Shown: one piece after another, positions 22,929-31,907 of the stretch
Numbering within the stretch: the stretch's first letter is position 1
How the letters are laid out: the number at the start of each line of letters is the position of its first letter
Assembly (NCBI RefSeq): GCF_031979925.1
Contig: NZ_DALZFB010000005.1
Location: 62,001 to 126,000, forward strand
Origin: Pseudescherichia sp031979925
GTDB taxonomy: Bacteria; Pseudomonadota; Gammaproteobacteria; Enterobacterales; Enterobacteriaceae
Direction of reading: 5' to 3'
Length of the DNA stretch: 64,000 nucleotides
Notes under the pieces: model-generated
What the model was told of the DNA's origin: nothing
What the model saw: only the letters and a program-made list of their open reading frames with translations
Database searches by the model: none
Made by a program: the position numbers and the translations under genes

Positions 22929-24849
22929 ATTCGAAACCACTTTTTCCGATCTTGGGCTGAAACCTTCTATTATTGAGGCGCTTAACGATCTCGGTTACGA
23001 AAAACCTTCTCCGATCCAGGCTGAGTGCATCCCGCACCTGCTCTCTGGTCGTGACGTGCTGGGTATGGCCCAGACCGGCAGCGGTAAAACCGCAGCGTTC
23101 TCGCTGCCGCTGCTGAACAACATCGATCCGGACCTGCGCGCGCCGCAGATCCTCGTGCTCGCTCCAACCCGTGAACTGGCCGTTCAGGTTGCTGAAGCGA
23201 TGACTGACTTCTCTAAACATATGCACGGCGTAAACGTGGTTGCCCTTTACGGCGGCCAGCGCTATGACGTGCAGCTGCGCGCCCTGCGCCAGGGCCCACA
23301 GATTGTTGTGGGTACGCCGGGCCGTCTGCTCGATCACTTAAAACGTGGCACGCTGAACCTCTCCGGCCTGAAAGGCCTGGTGCTGGACGAAGCGGACGAA
23401 ATGCTGCGTATGGGCTTCATCGAAGACGTTGAAACCATCATGGCGCAGATCCCGGCTGAACATCAGACCGCGCTCTTCTCCGCCACCATGCCGGAAGCGA
23501 TCCGCCGCATCACCCGCCGCTTTATGAACGAGCCGCAGGAAGTGCGCATTCAGTCCAGCGTAACTACTCGCCCGGACATCAGCCAGAGCTACTGGTCTGT
23601 TTACGGCATGCGTAAAAACGAAGCGCTGGTGCGTTTCCTGGAAGCGGAAGATTTTGATGCGGCGATTATCTTCGTCCGTACCAAAAACGCGACCCTGGAA
23701 GTGGCTGAAGCGCTGGAACGTAGCGGCTATAACAGCGCCGCGCTGAACGGTGACATGAACCAGGCGCTGCGTGAGCAGACCCTGGAGCGTCTGAAAGATG
23801 GTCGTCTGGACATCCTGATCGCCACCGACGTTGCGGCCCGTGGCCTCGACGTGGAGCGTATCAGCCTGGTTGTTAACTACGACATCCCGATGGACTCCGA
23901 GTCTTACGTTCACCGTATCGGCCGTACCGGTCGTGCGGGCCGTGCAGGCCGTGCGCTGCTGTTCGTTGAGAACCGCGAGCGTCGTCTGCTGCGTAACATC
24001 GAACGCACCATGAAGCTGACCATTCCAGAAGCCGATCTGCCGAACGCAGAGCTGCTGGGCAAACGCCGTCTGGAAAAATTCGCCGCTAAAGTTCAGCAGC
24101 AGCTGGAGAGCAGCGATCTGGATCAGTACCGTGGCCTGCTGGCGCAGATCAAGCCAACGGCAGAAGGTGAAGAGCTGGATCTCGAAACGCTGGCCGCAGC
24201 GCTGCTGAAAATGGCTCAGGGCGAACGTTCGCTGATCGTACCGCCAGACGCACCGATGCGTCCGAAGCGTGAGTTCCGCGACCGTGATGACCGTTTCGAG
24301 CGCCGTGGCGACCGTAACGATCGTGGCCCGCGTGGCGACCGTCCGGAGCGTGGTGGTGAAGACCGTCCGCGTCGCGAGCGTCGTGATGCTGGCGATATGC
24401 AGCTGTATCGCATTGAAGTGGGCCGTGATGACGGCGTGGAAGTTCGTCACATCGTTGGTGCTATTGCTAACGAAGGCGACATCAGCAGCCGTTACATTGG
24501 TAACATCAAGCTGTTCGCTTCCCACTCCACCATCGAGCTGCCGAAAGGCATGCCGGGTGAAGTTCTGCAGCACTTCACCCGCACGCGTATTCTGAACAAG
24601 CCGATGAATATGCAGCTGCTGGGCGATGCACAGCCGCACGAACGTGGTGAGCGCCGTGGCGGTGACCGTCCGGCTGGCGAACGTCGTAGCTTCGGCGGCG
24701 GCGAGCGTCGTGAAGGCGGTCGTGGCCCGCGTCGCGAAGGTTCTGCACCAGCCGGTGCAGGTCGCTTCAGCGGTGAGCGTCGTGAAAGCCGCGGTCCGCG
24801 CCGTGATGACGCTTCCACACCGCGCCGTCGTTTCAACAACGATGCCTAA
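22921..24849 (+). CDS. deaD: DEAD-box RNA helicase DeaD/CsdA
   Basis: A 642-residue cold-shock ATP-dependent RNA helicase for ribosome assembly and mRNA decay. The helicase core (about 1-370) has the Q motif (GYEKPSPIQ), motif I AQTGSGKT (about 48-55), DEAD (as LDEADEML, about 155), SAT and HRIGRTGR. The CsdA C-terminal RNA-binding fold follows (about 485-555), flanked by Arg/Gly/Asp-rich stretches of DRGPRGDRP type. E. coli DeaD has 629 residues; the extra length lies in these low-complexity stretches. ATG 22921 gives the family N-terminus MAEFETTFSDLG; the frame is open further upstream. Confidence 0.97.
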   Translation: MAEFETTFSDLGLKPSIIEALNDLGYEKPSPIQAECIPHLLSGRDVLGMAQTGSGKTAAFSLPLLNNIDPDLRAPQILVLAPTRELAVQVAEAMTDFSKHMHGVNVVALYGGQRYDVQLRALRQGPQIVVGTPGRLLDHLKRGTLNLSGLKGLVLDEADEMLRMGFIEDVETIMAQIPAEHQTALFSATMPEAIRRITRRFMNEPQEVRIQSSVTTRPDISQSYWSVYGMRKNEALVRFLEAEDFDAAIIFVRTKNATLEVAEALERSGYNSAALNGDMNQALREQTLERLKDGRLDILIATDVAARGLDVERISLVVNYDIPMDSESYVHRIGRTGRAGRAGRALLFVENRERRLLRNIERTMKLTIPEADLPNAELLGKRRLEKFAAKVQQQLESSDLDQYRGLLAQIKPTAEGEELDLETLAAALLKMAQGERSLIVPPDAPMRPKREFRDRDDRFERRGDRNDRGPRGDRPERGGEDRPRRERRDAGDMQLYRIEVGRDDGVEVRHIVGAIANEGDISSRYIGNIKLFASHSTIELPKGMPGEVLQHFTRTRILNKPMNMQLLGDAQPHERGERRGGDRPAGERRSFGGGERREGGRGPRREGSAPAGAGRFSGERRESRGPRRDDASTPRRRFNNDA

Positions 24850-24890
24850 GCGTGTAAGCATAGCAACGTTACTGTAAAGTAAATGTTCCA

Positions 24891-24917
24891 GCCCCGATCT
24901 CAACAATCGGGGCTTTT
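24891..24917 (+). terminator. deaD terminator
   Basis: GCCCCGAT, loop CTCAACA, ATCGGGGC then seven T. Confidence 0.9.
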
Positions 24918-24929
24918 TTTATCGGTAAT

Positions 24930-24947
24930 GTACTCATGTACTGGTAC
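24930..24947 (+). promoter_or_regulatory. TrpR-type operator of mtr
   Basis: GTACTCATGTACTGGTAC matches the trp operator GTACTAGTTAACTAGTAC at 13 of 18 positions and lies 37 bp before mtr, as in E. coli, where TrpR represses and TyrR activates mtr. Confidence 0.65.
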
Positions 24948-24983
24948 AATGCGCAGCGAACCGCATTTTAGAGAGAAGAGAGA

Positions 24984-26228
24984 ATGGCTACGCTTTCCAC
25001 CACCCATACGACCCCGTCGCTGCTTGGCGGCGTGGTGATCATCGCAGGAACCATTATTGGCGCAGGGATGTTCTCTCTGCCGGTGGTGATGTCAGGCGCC
25101 TGGTTCTTCTGGTCGCTTGCGGCGCTGGTCTTTACCTGGTTCTGTATGCTGCACTCAGGGTTGATGATCCTGGAGGCCAACCTCAACTACCGCATCGGAT
25201 CCAGCTTTGACACTATCACCCGTGACCTGCTGGGCAGAGGCTGGAACCTGATCAACGGCGTCTCTATCGCCTTTGTGCTCTATATTCTGACTTACGCCTA
25301 TATCTCGGCGAGCGGCTCGATTCTGCACCACACTTTTTCCGAGATGTCGCTGAACGTTTCGCCGCGTCTGGCGGGGCTGGGCTTCGCATTAATCGTCGCG
25401 TTTATTGTCTGGCTCTCAACCCGCGCGGTTAGCCGCATGACCGCCATCGTGCTGGGCGCTAAGGTCATCACCTTCTTCCTCACCTTTGGCAGCCTGCTGG
25501 GGCACGTCGAGCCTGCCACGCTGTTTAACGTGGCCGAAAGCAACGCCTCCTACACGCCGTACCTGTTGATGACCCTGCCGTTCTGTCTCGCCTCGTTTGG
25601 CTATCACGGTAACGTGCCGAGCCTGATGAAGTACTACGGCAAGGATCCGCGCACCATCACGCGCTGCATCGCCTACGGCTCGCTGCTGGCGCTGGGTCTG
25701 TATACCATCTGGTTGCTGGTGACGATGGGGAATATCACCCGTCCGGCGTTTATCGGCATTGCTCAGCAGGGAGGGAATATAGACGTGCTGGTGCAGGCTC
25801 TGAGCGGCGTGCTGAACAGCCGCAGTCTGGATCTGCTTCTGGTCGTCTTCTCTAACTTTGCGGTGGCCAGTTCGTTTCTGGGGGTGACGCTGGGGCTGTT
25901 TGATTACCTGGCCGATCTTTTCAAGTTTGACGACTCCGCCAGCGGCCGCTTTAAAACCGCGCTGCTGACCTTCCTGCCGCCGATTGTCGGTGGGCTGCTG
26001 TGGCCGAACGGTTTCCTCTACGCCATTGGCTATGCCGGGCTGGCGGCCACCATCTGGGCAGCCATCGTTCCGGCGCTGCTGGCGCGTGCATCACGTAAGC
26101 GCTTCGGTAGCCCTACGTTCCGCGTCTGGGGCGGCAAGCCGATGATTGCGCTGATCCTGCTGTTCGGGGTAGGCAACGCCGTGGTGCACCTGCTCTCCAG
26201 CTTTAACCTGTTACCCGTGTACCAATAG
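24984..26228 (+). CDS. mtr: Tryptophan-specific permease Mtr
   Basis: A 414-residue inner-membrane proton symporter of the aromatic amino acid/hydroxy permease family, same length as in E. coli. Eleven hydrophobic segments are visible; the first carries the family motif GTIIGAGMFSLP (about 22-33). The loop SFGYHGNVPSLMKYYG (about 209-224) is also typical. It stands alone behind a TrpR-type operator. Confidence 0.95.
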   Translation: MATLSTTHTTPSLLGGVVIIAGTIIGAGMFSLPVVMSGAWFFWSLAALVFTWFCMLHSGLMILEANLNYRIGSSFDTITRDLLGRGWNLINGVSIAFVLYILTYAYISASGSILHHTFSEMSLNVSPRLAGLGFALIVAFIVWLSTRAVSRMTAIVLGAKVITFFLTFGSLLGHVEPATLFNVAESNASYTPYLLMTLPFCLASFGYHGNVPSLMKYYGKDPRTITRCIAYGSLLALGLYTIWLLVTMGNITRPAFIGIAQQGGNIDVLVQALSGVLNSRSLDLLLVVFSNFAVASSFLGVTLGLFDYLADLFKFDDSASGRFKTALLTFLPPIVGGLLWPNGFLYAIGYAGLAATIWAAIVPALLARASRKRFGSPTFRVWGGKPMIALILLFGVGNAVVHLLSSFNLLPVYQ

Positions 26229-26232
26229 CACC

Positions 26233-26264
26233 CGTAGGCCCGGTAAGCGTAGCGCCACCGGGCA
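26233..26264. repeat. REP element
   Basis: CGTAGGCCCGGTAAGCG...CACCGGGCA between convergent mtr and yhbW. Confidence 0.8.
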
Positions 26265-26273
26265 ATTAAAAAA

Positions 26274-27281
26274 CTACCCTAATAGTTCCTCTTTCACCTG
26301 CATCGCCAGCTCGAACGAATGCAGCCGCGCCTGATGATCGAAAATCTGGCCGTTGACCATGATCTCATCGGCCTGAGTTTCACGAAGAATCGACTCCAGC
26401 CCGTGACGCACTTTAGTTTTATCTCCTACCAGCGACATGCTCAGCGCCTGCTGGACGCCATACTGCTCGGACGGCGACCAGAAGGATCCCATATCGGCAA
26501 TCGGCGCTGGCAGCTGGCCGGTTTCGCCCCGGCGCAGCTTCACAAACGCCTGCTGCATTGAGGTAAACAGAAACTCGGCGTCGCGGTTGCTATCGGCGGC
26601 AACAATGTTAATGCACACCATCGCATAGGGTTTCTCCAGCCGCGCGGAGGGCTTGAAGTTGGTGCGGTAGAGGTGCAGAGCCTGGAAGAGCATATCCGGG
26701 GCAAAGTGCGAGGCAAAGGCAAACGGCAGCCCCAGCTGGGCAGCAAGCTGGGCGCTATAGAGGCTGGAGCCAAGCAGCCACACCGGGATCTTCTCCCCGT
26801 AGCCCGGGACCGGACGGACGTGCGGATTCGGATCGCGGGCGTCAAACCAGTCCACCAGCTCCGCCACGTCGCGCGGGAAGTTATCGATATCGCCGCTCAT
26901 GTGGCGGCGCAGAGCCATCATGGTCCGCTGGTCGCTGCCCGGCGCACGGCCCAGGCCCAGATCGATACGTCCCGGATAGAGCGTATTCAACGTGCCAAAC
27001 TGCTCGGCGATCACCAGCGGGGCGTGGTTAGGCAGCATCACGCCGCCGGAGCCAAGGTGCAGCGTCTGGGTATTGGCGGCCAGGTAGCCAATCAGCACCG
27101 ACGTCGCCGCGCTGGCGATGCCGGTCATATTGTGGTGCTCGGCCAGCCAGAAGCGGCGATAGCCGCGCTTCTCTGCCAGCTGGGCTAAATCCAGGGAGCG
27201 GTGGAACGCATCACGGGCCGTAGCGCCCTGCGGGATCGGGGCTAAGTCCAGCACCGAGAAGGAAACGGTTTTGTCAGTCAT
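26274..27281 (-). CDS. yhbW: Luciferase-like flavin monooxygenase YhbW
   Basis: A 335-residue protein of the bacterial luciferase fold (LLM class), same length as E. coli YhbW. Conserved stretches include RFWLAEHHNM (about 43-52), GGVMLPNHAPL (about 78-88) and GRIDLGLGRAPGSD (about 105-118). Substrate unknown; F420 or FMN use is a family feature, FMN being expected in enterobacteria. The second of two adjacent ATGs is taken as start. Confidence 0.93.
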   Translation of the reverse strand: MTDKTVSFSVLDLAPIPQGATARDAFHRSLDLAQLAEKRGYRRFWLAEHHNMTGIASAATSVLIGYLAANTQTLHLGSGGVMLPNHAPLVIAEQFGTLNTLYPGRIDLGLGRAPGSDQRTMMALRRHMSGDIDNFPRDVAELVDWFDARDPNPHVRPVPGYGEKIPVWLLGSSLYSAQLAAQLGLPFAFASHFAPDMLFQALHLYRTNFKPSARLEKPYAMVCINIVAADSNRDAEFLFTSMQQAFVKLRRGETGQLPAPIADMGSFWSPSEQYGVQQALSMSLVGDKTKVRHGLESILRETQADEIMVNGQIFDHQARLHSFELAMQVKEELLG

Positions 27282-27361
27282 CATATGCTCACTTTGTCGA
27301 CGGCAATCTTTTAATACTGCATTAAAAATTGATTACCGTAGTTAACAAAGTGAGCTTTTTT

Positions 27362-28237
27362 TCATACCAGCTCGAGGCCAGCGAGGCGCTTCCAGTAGCC
27401 GTTGCAGTCGCTGTTTGCCGTCAGCGGCAACGGCGCAGCACCGTTTTCATTGGCGCGGAAGGCGTCGAGCATGGCAAAGGTCTCCGTCCCCAGCGGTGAG
27501 AGGCGCACCATATCCACCAGCCCCTGCATTGAGGTCAGCTCGTTGCCGAGGTTGTAGATATAGCCGCTCATGGTCTGGATGCCGTTCAGGACAAACACCT
27601 GTTGGTTCTCCTGGGTGAGCACGTTGCGCCCGGTGGGATACTTAATGCAGCAGGTTTCGCACTCGTCCTTAGGGCGATCCTCGGAGCGGGCGGTAAAGCA
27701 GCGGGCGGAGTAGGCCAGCGGCAGATGGCCGTAGCTCAATACCTCCACCTCAAACTGCTCGCGGATGCCTAGCTCGTCGCACTGATTAAGCAGGTTCGCC
27801 AGCCAGTCGCGGGACAGCTCCACCGGCATACACCAGCGCACCATGCCCTGCTTCAGCAGCAGGCGCAGGGTGACCGCGTTATAGCAGTTCAGGGCGTGCC
27901 CAGCGACAAACGGCAGCTTACGTTCGGCGCACATGTTCACTACGCCCAGATCGCTCGCCTCCAGCAGGAAATCACCGTTCTCCACGTAGCGCTTAAGCTC
28001 GCCCAGCTCCGAGGCGGCCTGCACCAGCGCCAGAGTAGAGAGCACGACCTGTTTACCGCTCCCGGCGAGGGATTTAGCCATTGCCAGCCAGTCGCCTACT
28101 TTTGTAGCTCGCCGCTTGCTGCATACCGCTTCGCCCAGATAGATGGTATCGGCGCTGCTGCTGGCCGCCTGCCGGTAGAAATCCTCCAGCGTCTCTTTTG
28201 ACCAGTAGTAGAGAACCGGTCCTAATGAATATTTCAT
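27362..28237 (-). CDS. ubiV: Oxygen-independent ubiquinone hydroxylation protein UbiV
   Basis: A 291-residue U32-family protein that with UbiU hydroxylates the ubiquinone ring under anaerobic conditions. The [4Fe-4S] cysteines are present: one in EAVCSKRR (about 39), one in SARCFTAR (about 180) and two in CETCC (about 193-197). ATG 28237 gives MKYSLGPVL as in E. coli; an ATG 18 bp upstream is disregarded. It lies 8 bp after ubiU in a two-gene operon. Confidence 0.95.
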   Translation of the reverse strand: MKYSLGPVLYYWSKETLEDFYRQAASSSADTIYLGEAVCSKRRATKVGDWLAMAKSLAGSGKQVVLSTLALVQAASELGELKRYVENGDFLLEASDLGVVNMCAERKLPFVAGHALNCYNAVTLRLLLKQGMVRWCMPVELSRDWLANLLNQCDELGIREQFEVEVLSYGHLPLAYSARCFTARSEDRPKDECETCCIKYPTGRNVLTQENQQVFVLNGIQTMSGYIYNLGNELTSMQGLVDMVRLSPLGTETFAMLDAFRANENGAAPLPLTANSDCNGYWKRLAGLELV

Positions 28238-28245
28238 TTTATCTC

Positions 28246-29241
28246 TCACTGCCATTTACGGTGATACGCGCCAAGAGTTGTCTGCGTTCCTTCAGACATT
28301 GCGCCGAGGGTCTCCATCCATGCCGGCTGTGGGGCATAGCTTTCCGGTGAGGCCATGCAGCGGTCGATGGCCTGACGCCACACCTTTGCCACCTGGCTGA
28401 CGTAGGCCGGGCTGCGCTGGCGTCCCTCGATCTTCACCGAGGCGATATTTGCCTTCAACAGCTCGGGCAGCAGCTCCAGCGTATTCAGGCTGGTTGGCTC
28501 TTCCAGCACGTGGTAGCGCTCGTCGTCGACGTGGTAGCGGCCTTTGCACAGCGTCGGATAGCCTGCGTTCTCACCCTCCTGATAGCGGTCAATTAGCACC
28601 TCATTAAGGCGCGACTCCAGCCCCTGCGGCGTCTGCTGCCAGCGGACAAAGCGGGCAGGGGAGCAGGCCCCTACGGTATTAGGCGATTCACCGGTTAACC
28701 ATGAGGAGAGGTAGCAGCGTCCCTCGGCCATAATGCACAGGCTGCCGAAGGCAAACACCTCCAGCGGCACCGGCGAGGTGCGGGCCAGCTGTTTCACCTG
28801 ATGGATCGACAGCACGCGCGGCAGCACTACGCGGGCAACGTCAAAGTGGCGGTGGTAGAAGCGGATCGCCTCGTCGTTGGTGGCGGAGGCCTGCACCGAG
28901 ACGTGGCGTTCAATGTGCGGATAGCGCTCGGCGGCGTACTCCAGCATCGCCAGATCGGCGAGGATCAGCGCGTCAGCCCCCAGCTGGGCGGCCATATCCA
29001 CCGCCCGCTGCCAGCGAACGTAGCCGTCGGGGTGGGCAAAAGTATTGATCGCAATATGCAGCTTTTTACGCCGCTGGTGGACGAAATTGACTGCTTCCTG
29101 CAGCTTCTTCTCAGTGAAGTTGAGACCCGCAAAATGACGGGCGTTGGTATCATCCTTCAGGCCTATATAGACAGCGTCGGCACCGTTTTCGATAGCCGCC
29201 TTCAATGCCGGTAGGTTTCCGGCCGGGCAGAGCAACTCCAT
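28246..29241 (-). CDS. ubiU: Oxygen-independent ubiquinone hydroxylation protein UbiU
   Basis: A 331-residue U32-family protein, same length as in E. coli, which forms the UbiU-UbiV iron-sulfur complex for prephenate-dependent ring hydroxylation. Cluster cysteines appear in SLCIMAEGRCYLS (about 169 and 176), VGACSPAR (about 193) and TLCKGRY (about 232). The start is taken at MELLCPAG (29241); the frame is open 17 codons further up but that part is not family sequence. Divergent from ubiT across 236 bp. Confidence 0.95.
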   Translation of the reverse strand: MELLCPAGNLPALKAAIENGADAVYIGLKDDTNARHFAGLNFTEKKLQEAVNFVHQRRKKLHIAINTFAHPDGYVRWQRAVDMAAQLGADALILADLAMLEYAAERYPHIERHVSVQASATNDEAIRFYHRHFDVARVVLPRVLSIHQVKQLARTSPVPLEVFAFGSLCIMAEGRCYLSSWLTGESPNTVGACSPARFVRWQQTPQGLESRLNEVLIDRYQEGENAGYPTLCKGRYHVDDERYHVLEEPTSLNTLELLPELLKANIASVKIEGRQRSPAYVSQVAKVWRQAIDRCMASPESYAPQPAWMETLGAMSEGTQTTLGAYHRKWQ

Positions 29242-29339
29242 AGTGTATCCCAGGTCAGGGGCCGGGTGGCCCGCATGCACCGTAAGGTGCAAAAATTGTT
29301 AACGAACTGGGATTTTAGTTAACCCTTCGGCGACAATTT

Positions 29340-29418
29340 TTGATTTAAGGCAGCTAATCGCGTATTGATGGGGGGAATAGGGGGTAGTTTCATCTGCGCA
29401 ATTGTTGATTTATGCCGC
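29340..29418. promoter_or_regulatory. Possible FNR half-sites between ubiU and ubiT
   Basis: TTGATTTA occurs twice (29340-29347 and 29405-29412). TTGAT is one arm of the FNR box TTGATnnnnATCAA, but the right arms (GGCAG, GCCGC) are poor. Anaerobic control would suit the genes; the match itself is weak. The rest of the gap shows nothing firm. Confidence 0.3.
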
Positions 29419-29477
29419 TATGTGAGTTCGGGGTTATGGCAGAATAGCCAGACTTTTCATATCAGGGAGTAAAGCTT

Positions 29478-30002
29478 GTGTTGGATATACTGCGCTCACG
29501 TCTCGTTCATGCCGCGCCGTCTCTGCTGCGCGTGCCGGTGAAGCTCGCGCCTTTTACGCTTAAACGTCAGGTGCTGGAGCAGCTTCTGCGCTGGCAGTTT
29601 CAGCAGGCGCTGGCAGATGGCGAGCTGGAGTTCCTGGAGGGTCGCTGGTTGAGCATTGAAGTACGCGATATTGGCCTCAGGTGGTTTACTTCCGTTGAGA
29701 ATGAGCAGTTAATTGTGCGTGAGTCTGCCGCTGCCGACGTTAGCTTTAGCGCCGATGCCAGCGATCTGCTGATGATTGCCGCACGCAAGCAGGATCCGGA
29801 CACGCTGTTCTTCCAGCGCCGGCTGGTGATTGAAGGCGATACCGAACTGGGGTTATACGTTAAGAACCTGATGGACGCCATTGAGCTGGAGCAGATGCCT
29901 AAACCGCTGCGCATCATGCTGCTGCAACTGGCGGAGTTCGTCGAGGCTGGCCTGCAAGCGCCGCCTGCGACTAAACCAACTTCTGTAGGTGAGCCATGCT
30001 AA
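29478..30002 (+). CDS. ubiT: Ubiquinone biosynthesis accessory factor UbiT
   Basis: A 174-residue SCP2-domain (sterol carrier) lipid-binding protein needed for anaerobic ubiquinone synthesis, same length as in E. coli. The SCP2 domain covers about 30-145, with ADVSFSADASDLLMIAARKQDPDT-type sequence near 95-118 and RLVIEGDTELGLYVKNL near 122-138. The GTG start at 29478 gives MLDILRSRLVH. The stop overlaps yhbS by 7 bp. Confidence 0.95.
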   Translation: MLDILRSRLVHAAPSLLRVPVKLAPFTLKRQVLEQLLRWQFQQALADGELEFLEGRWLSIEVRDIGLRWFTSVENEQLIVRESAAADVSFSADASDLLMIAARKQDPDTLFFQRRLVIEGDTELGLYVKNLMDAIELEQMPKPLRIMLLQLAEFVEAGLQAPPATKPTSVGEPC

Positions 30003-30499
30003 TTCGAGTCGAAATACCTATCGATGCGCCAGGCATTGATGCACTTCTCCGCCGCGCGTTCGACGGGGATAGCGAAGCTAACCTGGTCCACTCCCTGCGG
30101 GAAGACGGCTTGATTACCCTGGGGCTTGTCGCCACCGATGATGAAGGTCAGGTTGTCGGCTACGTTGCCTTTAGCCCGGTGGACGTTGAGGGTGAAGATC
30201 TGCAGTGGGTCGGCCTTGCGCCGCTGGCGGTAGATGAGCACTATCGTGGCCAGGGGCTGGCACGCCAGCTGGTTTATGAAGGGCTGGATTCGCTCAACGA
30301 GTTCGGTTACGCCGCCGTGGTTGCGCTGGGTGAGGCCGGCTTCTATCAGCGTCTCGGCTTTGAGCGGGCGGCACACTACGATCTCCACTGCCGCTGGCCG
30401 GGCACGGAGAGCGCCTTCCAGGTACATCGCCTGGCGGATGATGCCTTAAACGGCGTGCATGGCCTGGTGGAGTATCACGAACACTTCAATCGTGTTTAA
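29996..30499 (+). CDS. yhbS: GNAT acetyltransferase YhbS
   Basis: A 167-residue N-acetyltransferase-fold protein. The acetyl-CoA site is the stretch LAVDEHYRGQGLARQL (about 77-92), matching R/QxxGxG/A. Substrate unknown. It overlaps ubiT at its start and runs into yhbQ at its 3' end, with a 14-bp convergent overlap. Length equals E. coli YhbS. Confidence 0.92.
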   Translation: MLIRVEIPIDAPGIDALLRRAFDGDSEANLVHSLREDGLITLGLVATDDEGQVVGYVAFSPVDVEGEDLQWVGLAPLAVDEHYRGQGLARQLVYEGLDSLNEFGYAAVVALGEAGFYQRLGFERAAHYDLHCRWPGTESAFQVHRLADDALNGVHGLVEYHEHFNRV

Positions 30500-30788
30500 G
30501 CGGCTGGGGCAGCAAGGCCGCCAGCAGCGTATCAAACGATCCATCCCCGGCAACGAGGCGCTCTTTCTGGCGCTTCGTTAGCTGTTTGATCCGGTACTCA
30601 ATTTTCAAAGCTAGTGAGCGCTCACCTACTGGTGCTGAAAAGGCCAGTTGCAGCGCCCCTTTGCCGCGCAGCGCCTTTGCCCCTTTCCCTGTCTGATGCT
30701 GGGTGAAACGGCGGGCAACGTCAGTGGTGATGCCAGTATAGAGGGCATCATCGGCGGTACGGATAAGATATAAAAACCAGGGCGTCAT
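30486..30788 (-). CDS. yhbQ: GIY-YIG domain protein YhbQ
   Basis: A 100-residue single-domain GIY-YIG nuclease-like protein, same length as E. coli YhbQ. The motif LYLIRTADDALYTGITTD (about 5-22) has the YLI...YTG pair, with the RRFTQH arginine (about 25-30) following. The E. coli protein has been linked to DNA exonuclease activity. Start MTPWFLYL is preferred to an in-frame ATG 39 bp upstream. Confidence 0.92.
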   Translation of the reverse strand: MTPWFLYLIRTADDALYTGITTDVARRFTQHQTGKGAKALRGKGALQLAFSAPVGERSLALKIEYRIKQLTKRQKERLVAGDGSFDTLLAALLPQPLKHD

Positions 30789-30841
30789 AGCGTGATTTAA
30801 CAGGATAAGGTGATCGCACCTTAGCATGAGGTAGATAAAAA

Positions 30842-31279
30842 ATGGAAACTCTCCCCGCCATTCATCGCTGGCTGGCCAAACAGCACGTGGTCACCTGGTG
30901 CGTCGCCAGCGAAGGCGATCTATGGTGCGCCAACGCTTTTTACTACTACGATCCGCAGCGGATTGCTTTCTACGTAATGAGTGAGGATCGCACCCGCCAT
31001 GCGCAGATGAGTGGTCATCACGCCCCGGTTGCGGGCACGGTTAACGGCCAGCCGAAGACGGTCGCCCTCATTCGCGGCGTACAGTTTAAAGGCGAGATTA
31101 GGCGTCTGGAGGGGGCGGAAAGCGAGGCCGCGCGTGAGCGCTATAACCGTCGCTTTCCGGTTGCCAGAGCGATGTCGGCCCCGGTATGGGAGATCTTACT
31201 GGACGAAATAAAGTTTACCGACAACACCCTGGGTTTTGGCAAAAAGCTTCACTGGCTACGGGGATCAGTTCCCCAGTAG
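30842..31279 (+). CDS. yhbP: Conserved protein YhbP (pyridoxamine-phosphate-oxidase-like fold)
   Basis: A 145-residue protein matching E. coli YhbP (147) across its length, with features of the split-barrel flavin-binding fold: HVVTWCVASEGDLWCANAFYYYD (first strands, about 15-37) and later HAPVAGTVNGQ. Function unknown. Its 3' end overlaps yhbO by 15 bp in convergent orientation. Confidence 0.9.
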   Translation: METLPAIHRWLAKQHVVTWCVASEGDLWCANAFYYYDPQRIAFYVMSEDRTRHAQMSGHHAPVAGTVNGQPKTVALIRGVQFKGEIRRLEGAESEAARERYNRRFPVARAMSAPVWEILLDEIKFTDNTLGFGKKLHWLRGSVPQ

Positions 31280-31783
31280 ACGCAGAGTTTCCCGGTTAAA
31301 TGCGGGCAGATCGTCAGGCGTACGGCTGGTGATCAGCTGATCGTTATCATTCACCACTTCCTGATCGTAGAACTCCACGCCGGCGTTTTTCAGATCGATA
31401 ACGATCGGCTTAACCGCCGTCAGCTTACGTCCGCGAACCACTTCAGCGCTGATCAGCAGCTGCGGGCCGTGGCAAATAGCAAATACTGGCTTGCCGGAGT
31501 TCACAAAATCGCGGGTAAAGGAGACAAAGCGCTCGTCGCCGCGCAGGGAGTCCGGAGAGTGACCGCCTGGCAGCAGCAGGGCATCAAACTCTGCTGGGGT
31601 TACCTCATCAATCGACTTATCAATGGTGACGCTGGCTTCGCCCTGTTTCCCCTTCACGGTTTTCCCGGCTTCCTTCTCAATGGTGATAACCTCGTGGCCC
31701 GCTTTACGGTACGCTTCGGCCGGGGAAGTAAATTCTGAATCTTCAAAGTCGTCAGTGATCAAGACTGCGATTTTCTTGCCCAT
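31265..31783 (-). CDS. yhbO: DJ-1/PfpI-family protein YhbO
   Basis: A 172-residue class I glutamine amidotransferase-like protein, same length as E. coli YhbO. The nucleophilic-elbow cysteine is in AICHGPQLL (about 104) with the neighbouring histidine, and the N-terminal glutamate follows VLITDDFEDSE. Relatives protect from oxidative and acid stress and have reported deglycase activity, which is debated. Convergent with yhbP. Confidence 0.93.
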   Translation of the reverse strand: MGKKIAVLITDDFEDSEFTSPAEAYRKAGHEVITIEKEAGKTVKGKQGEASVTIDKSIDEVTPAEFDALLLPGGHSPDSLRGDERFVSFTRDFVNSGKPVFAICHGPQLLISAEVVRGRKLTAVKPIVIDLKNAGVEFYDQEVVNDNDQLITSRTPDDLPAFNRETLRLLGN

Positions 31784-31907
31784 GTTTCCTCCATTGTTTT
31801 AGCTCTGGATGGGTTATTTCGCCATCTATCGTTAATAATGACGTATATACAAGTGTGGTTCAGCGACCTCACATTGCAAGGCGGACTAATCTGCAAAAGG
31901 AGGCGAG

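Noticed and set aside
23338..24906. Open frame of about 520 codons opposite deaD
   Set aside because: Threonine/arginine-rich shadow of deaD repeats, without a ribosome site.
29340..29353. Full FNR site for ubiUV/ubiT
   Set aside because: Only the TTGAT arm matches; the second arm is too poor to call a complete site, so it was kept only as a low-confidence feature.
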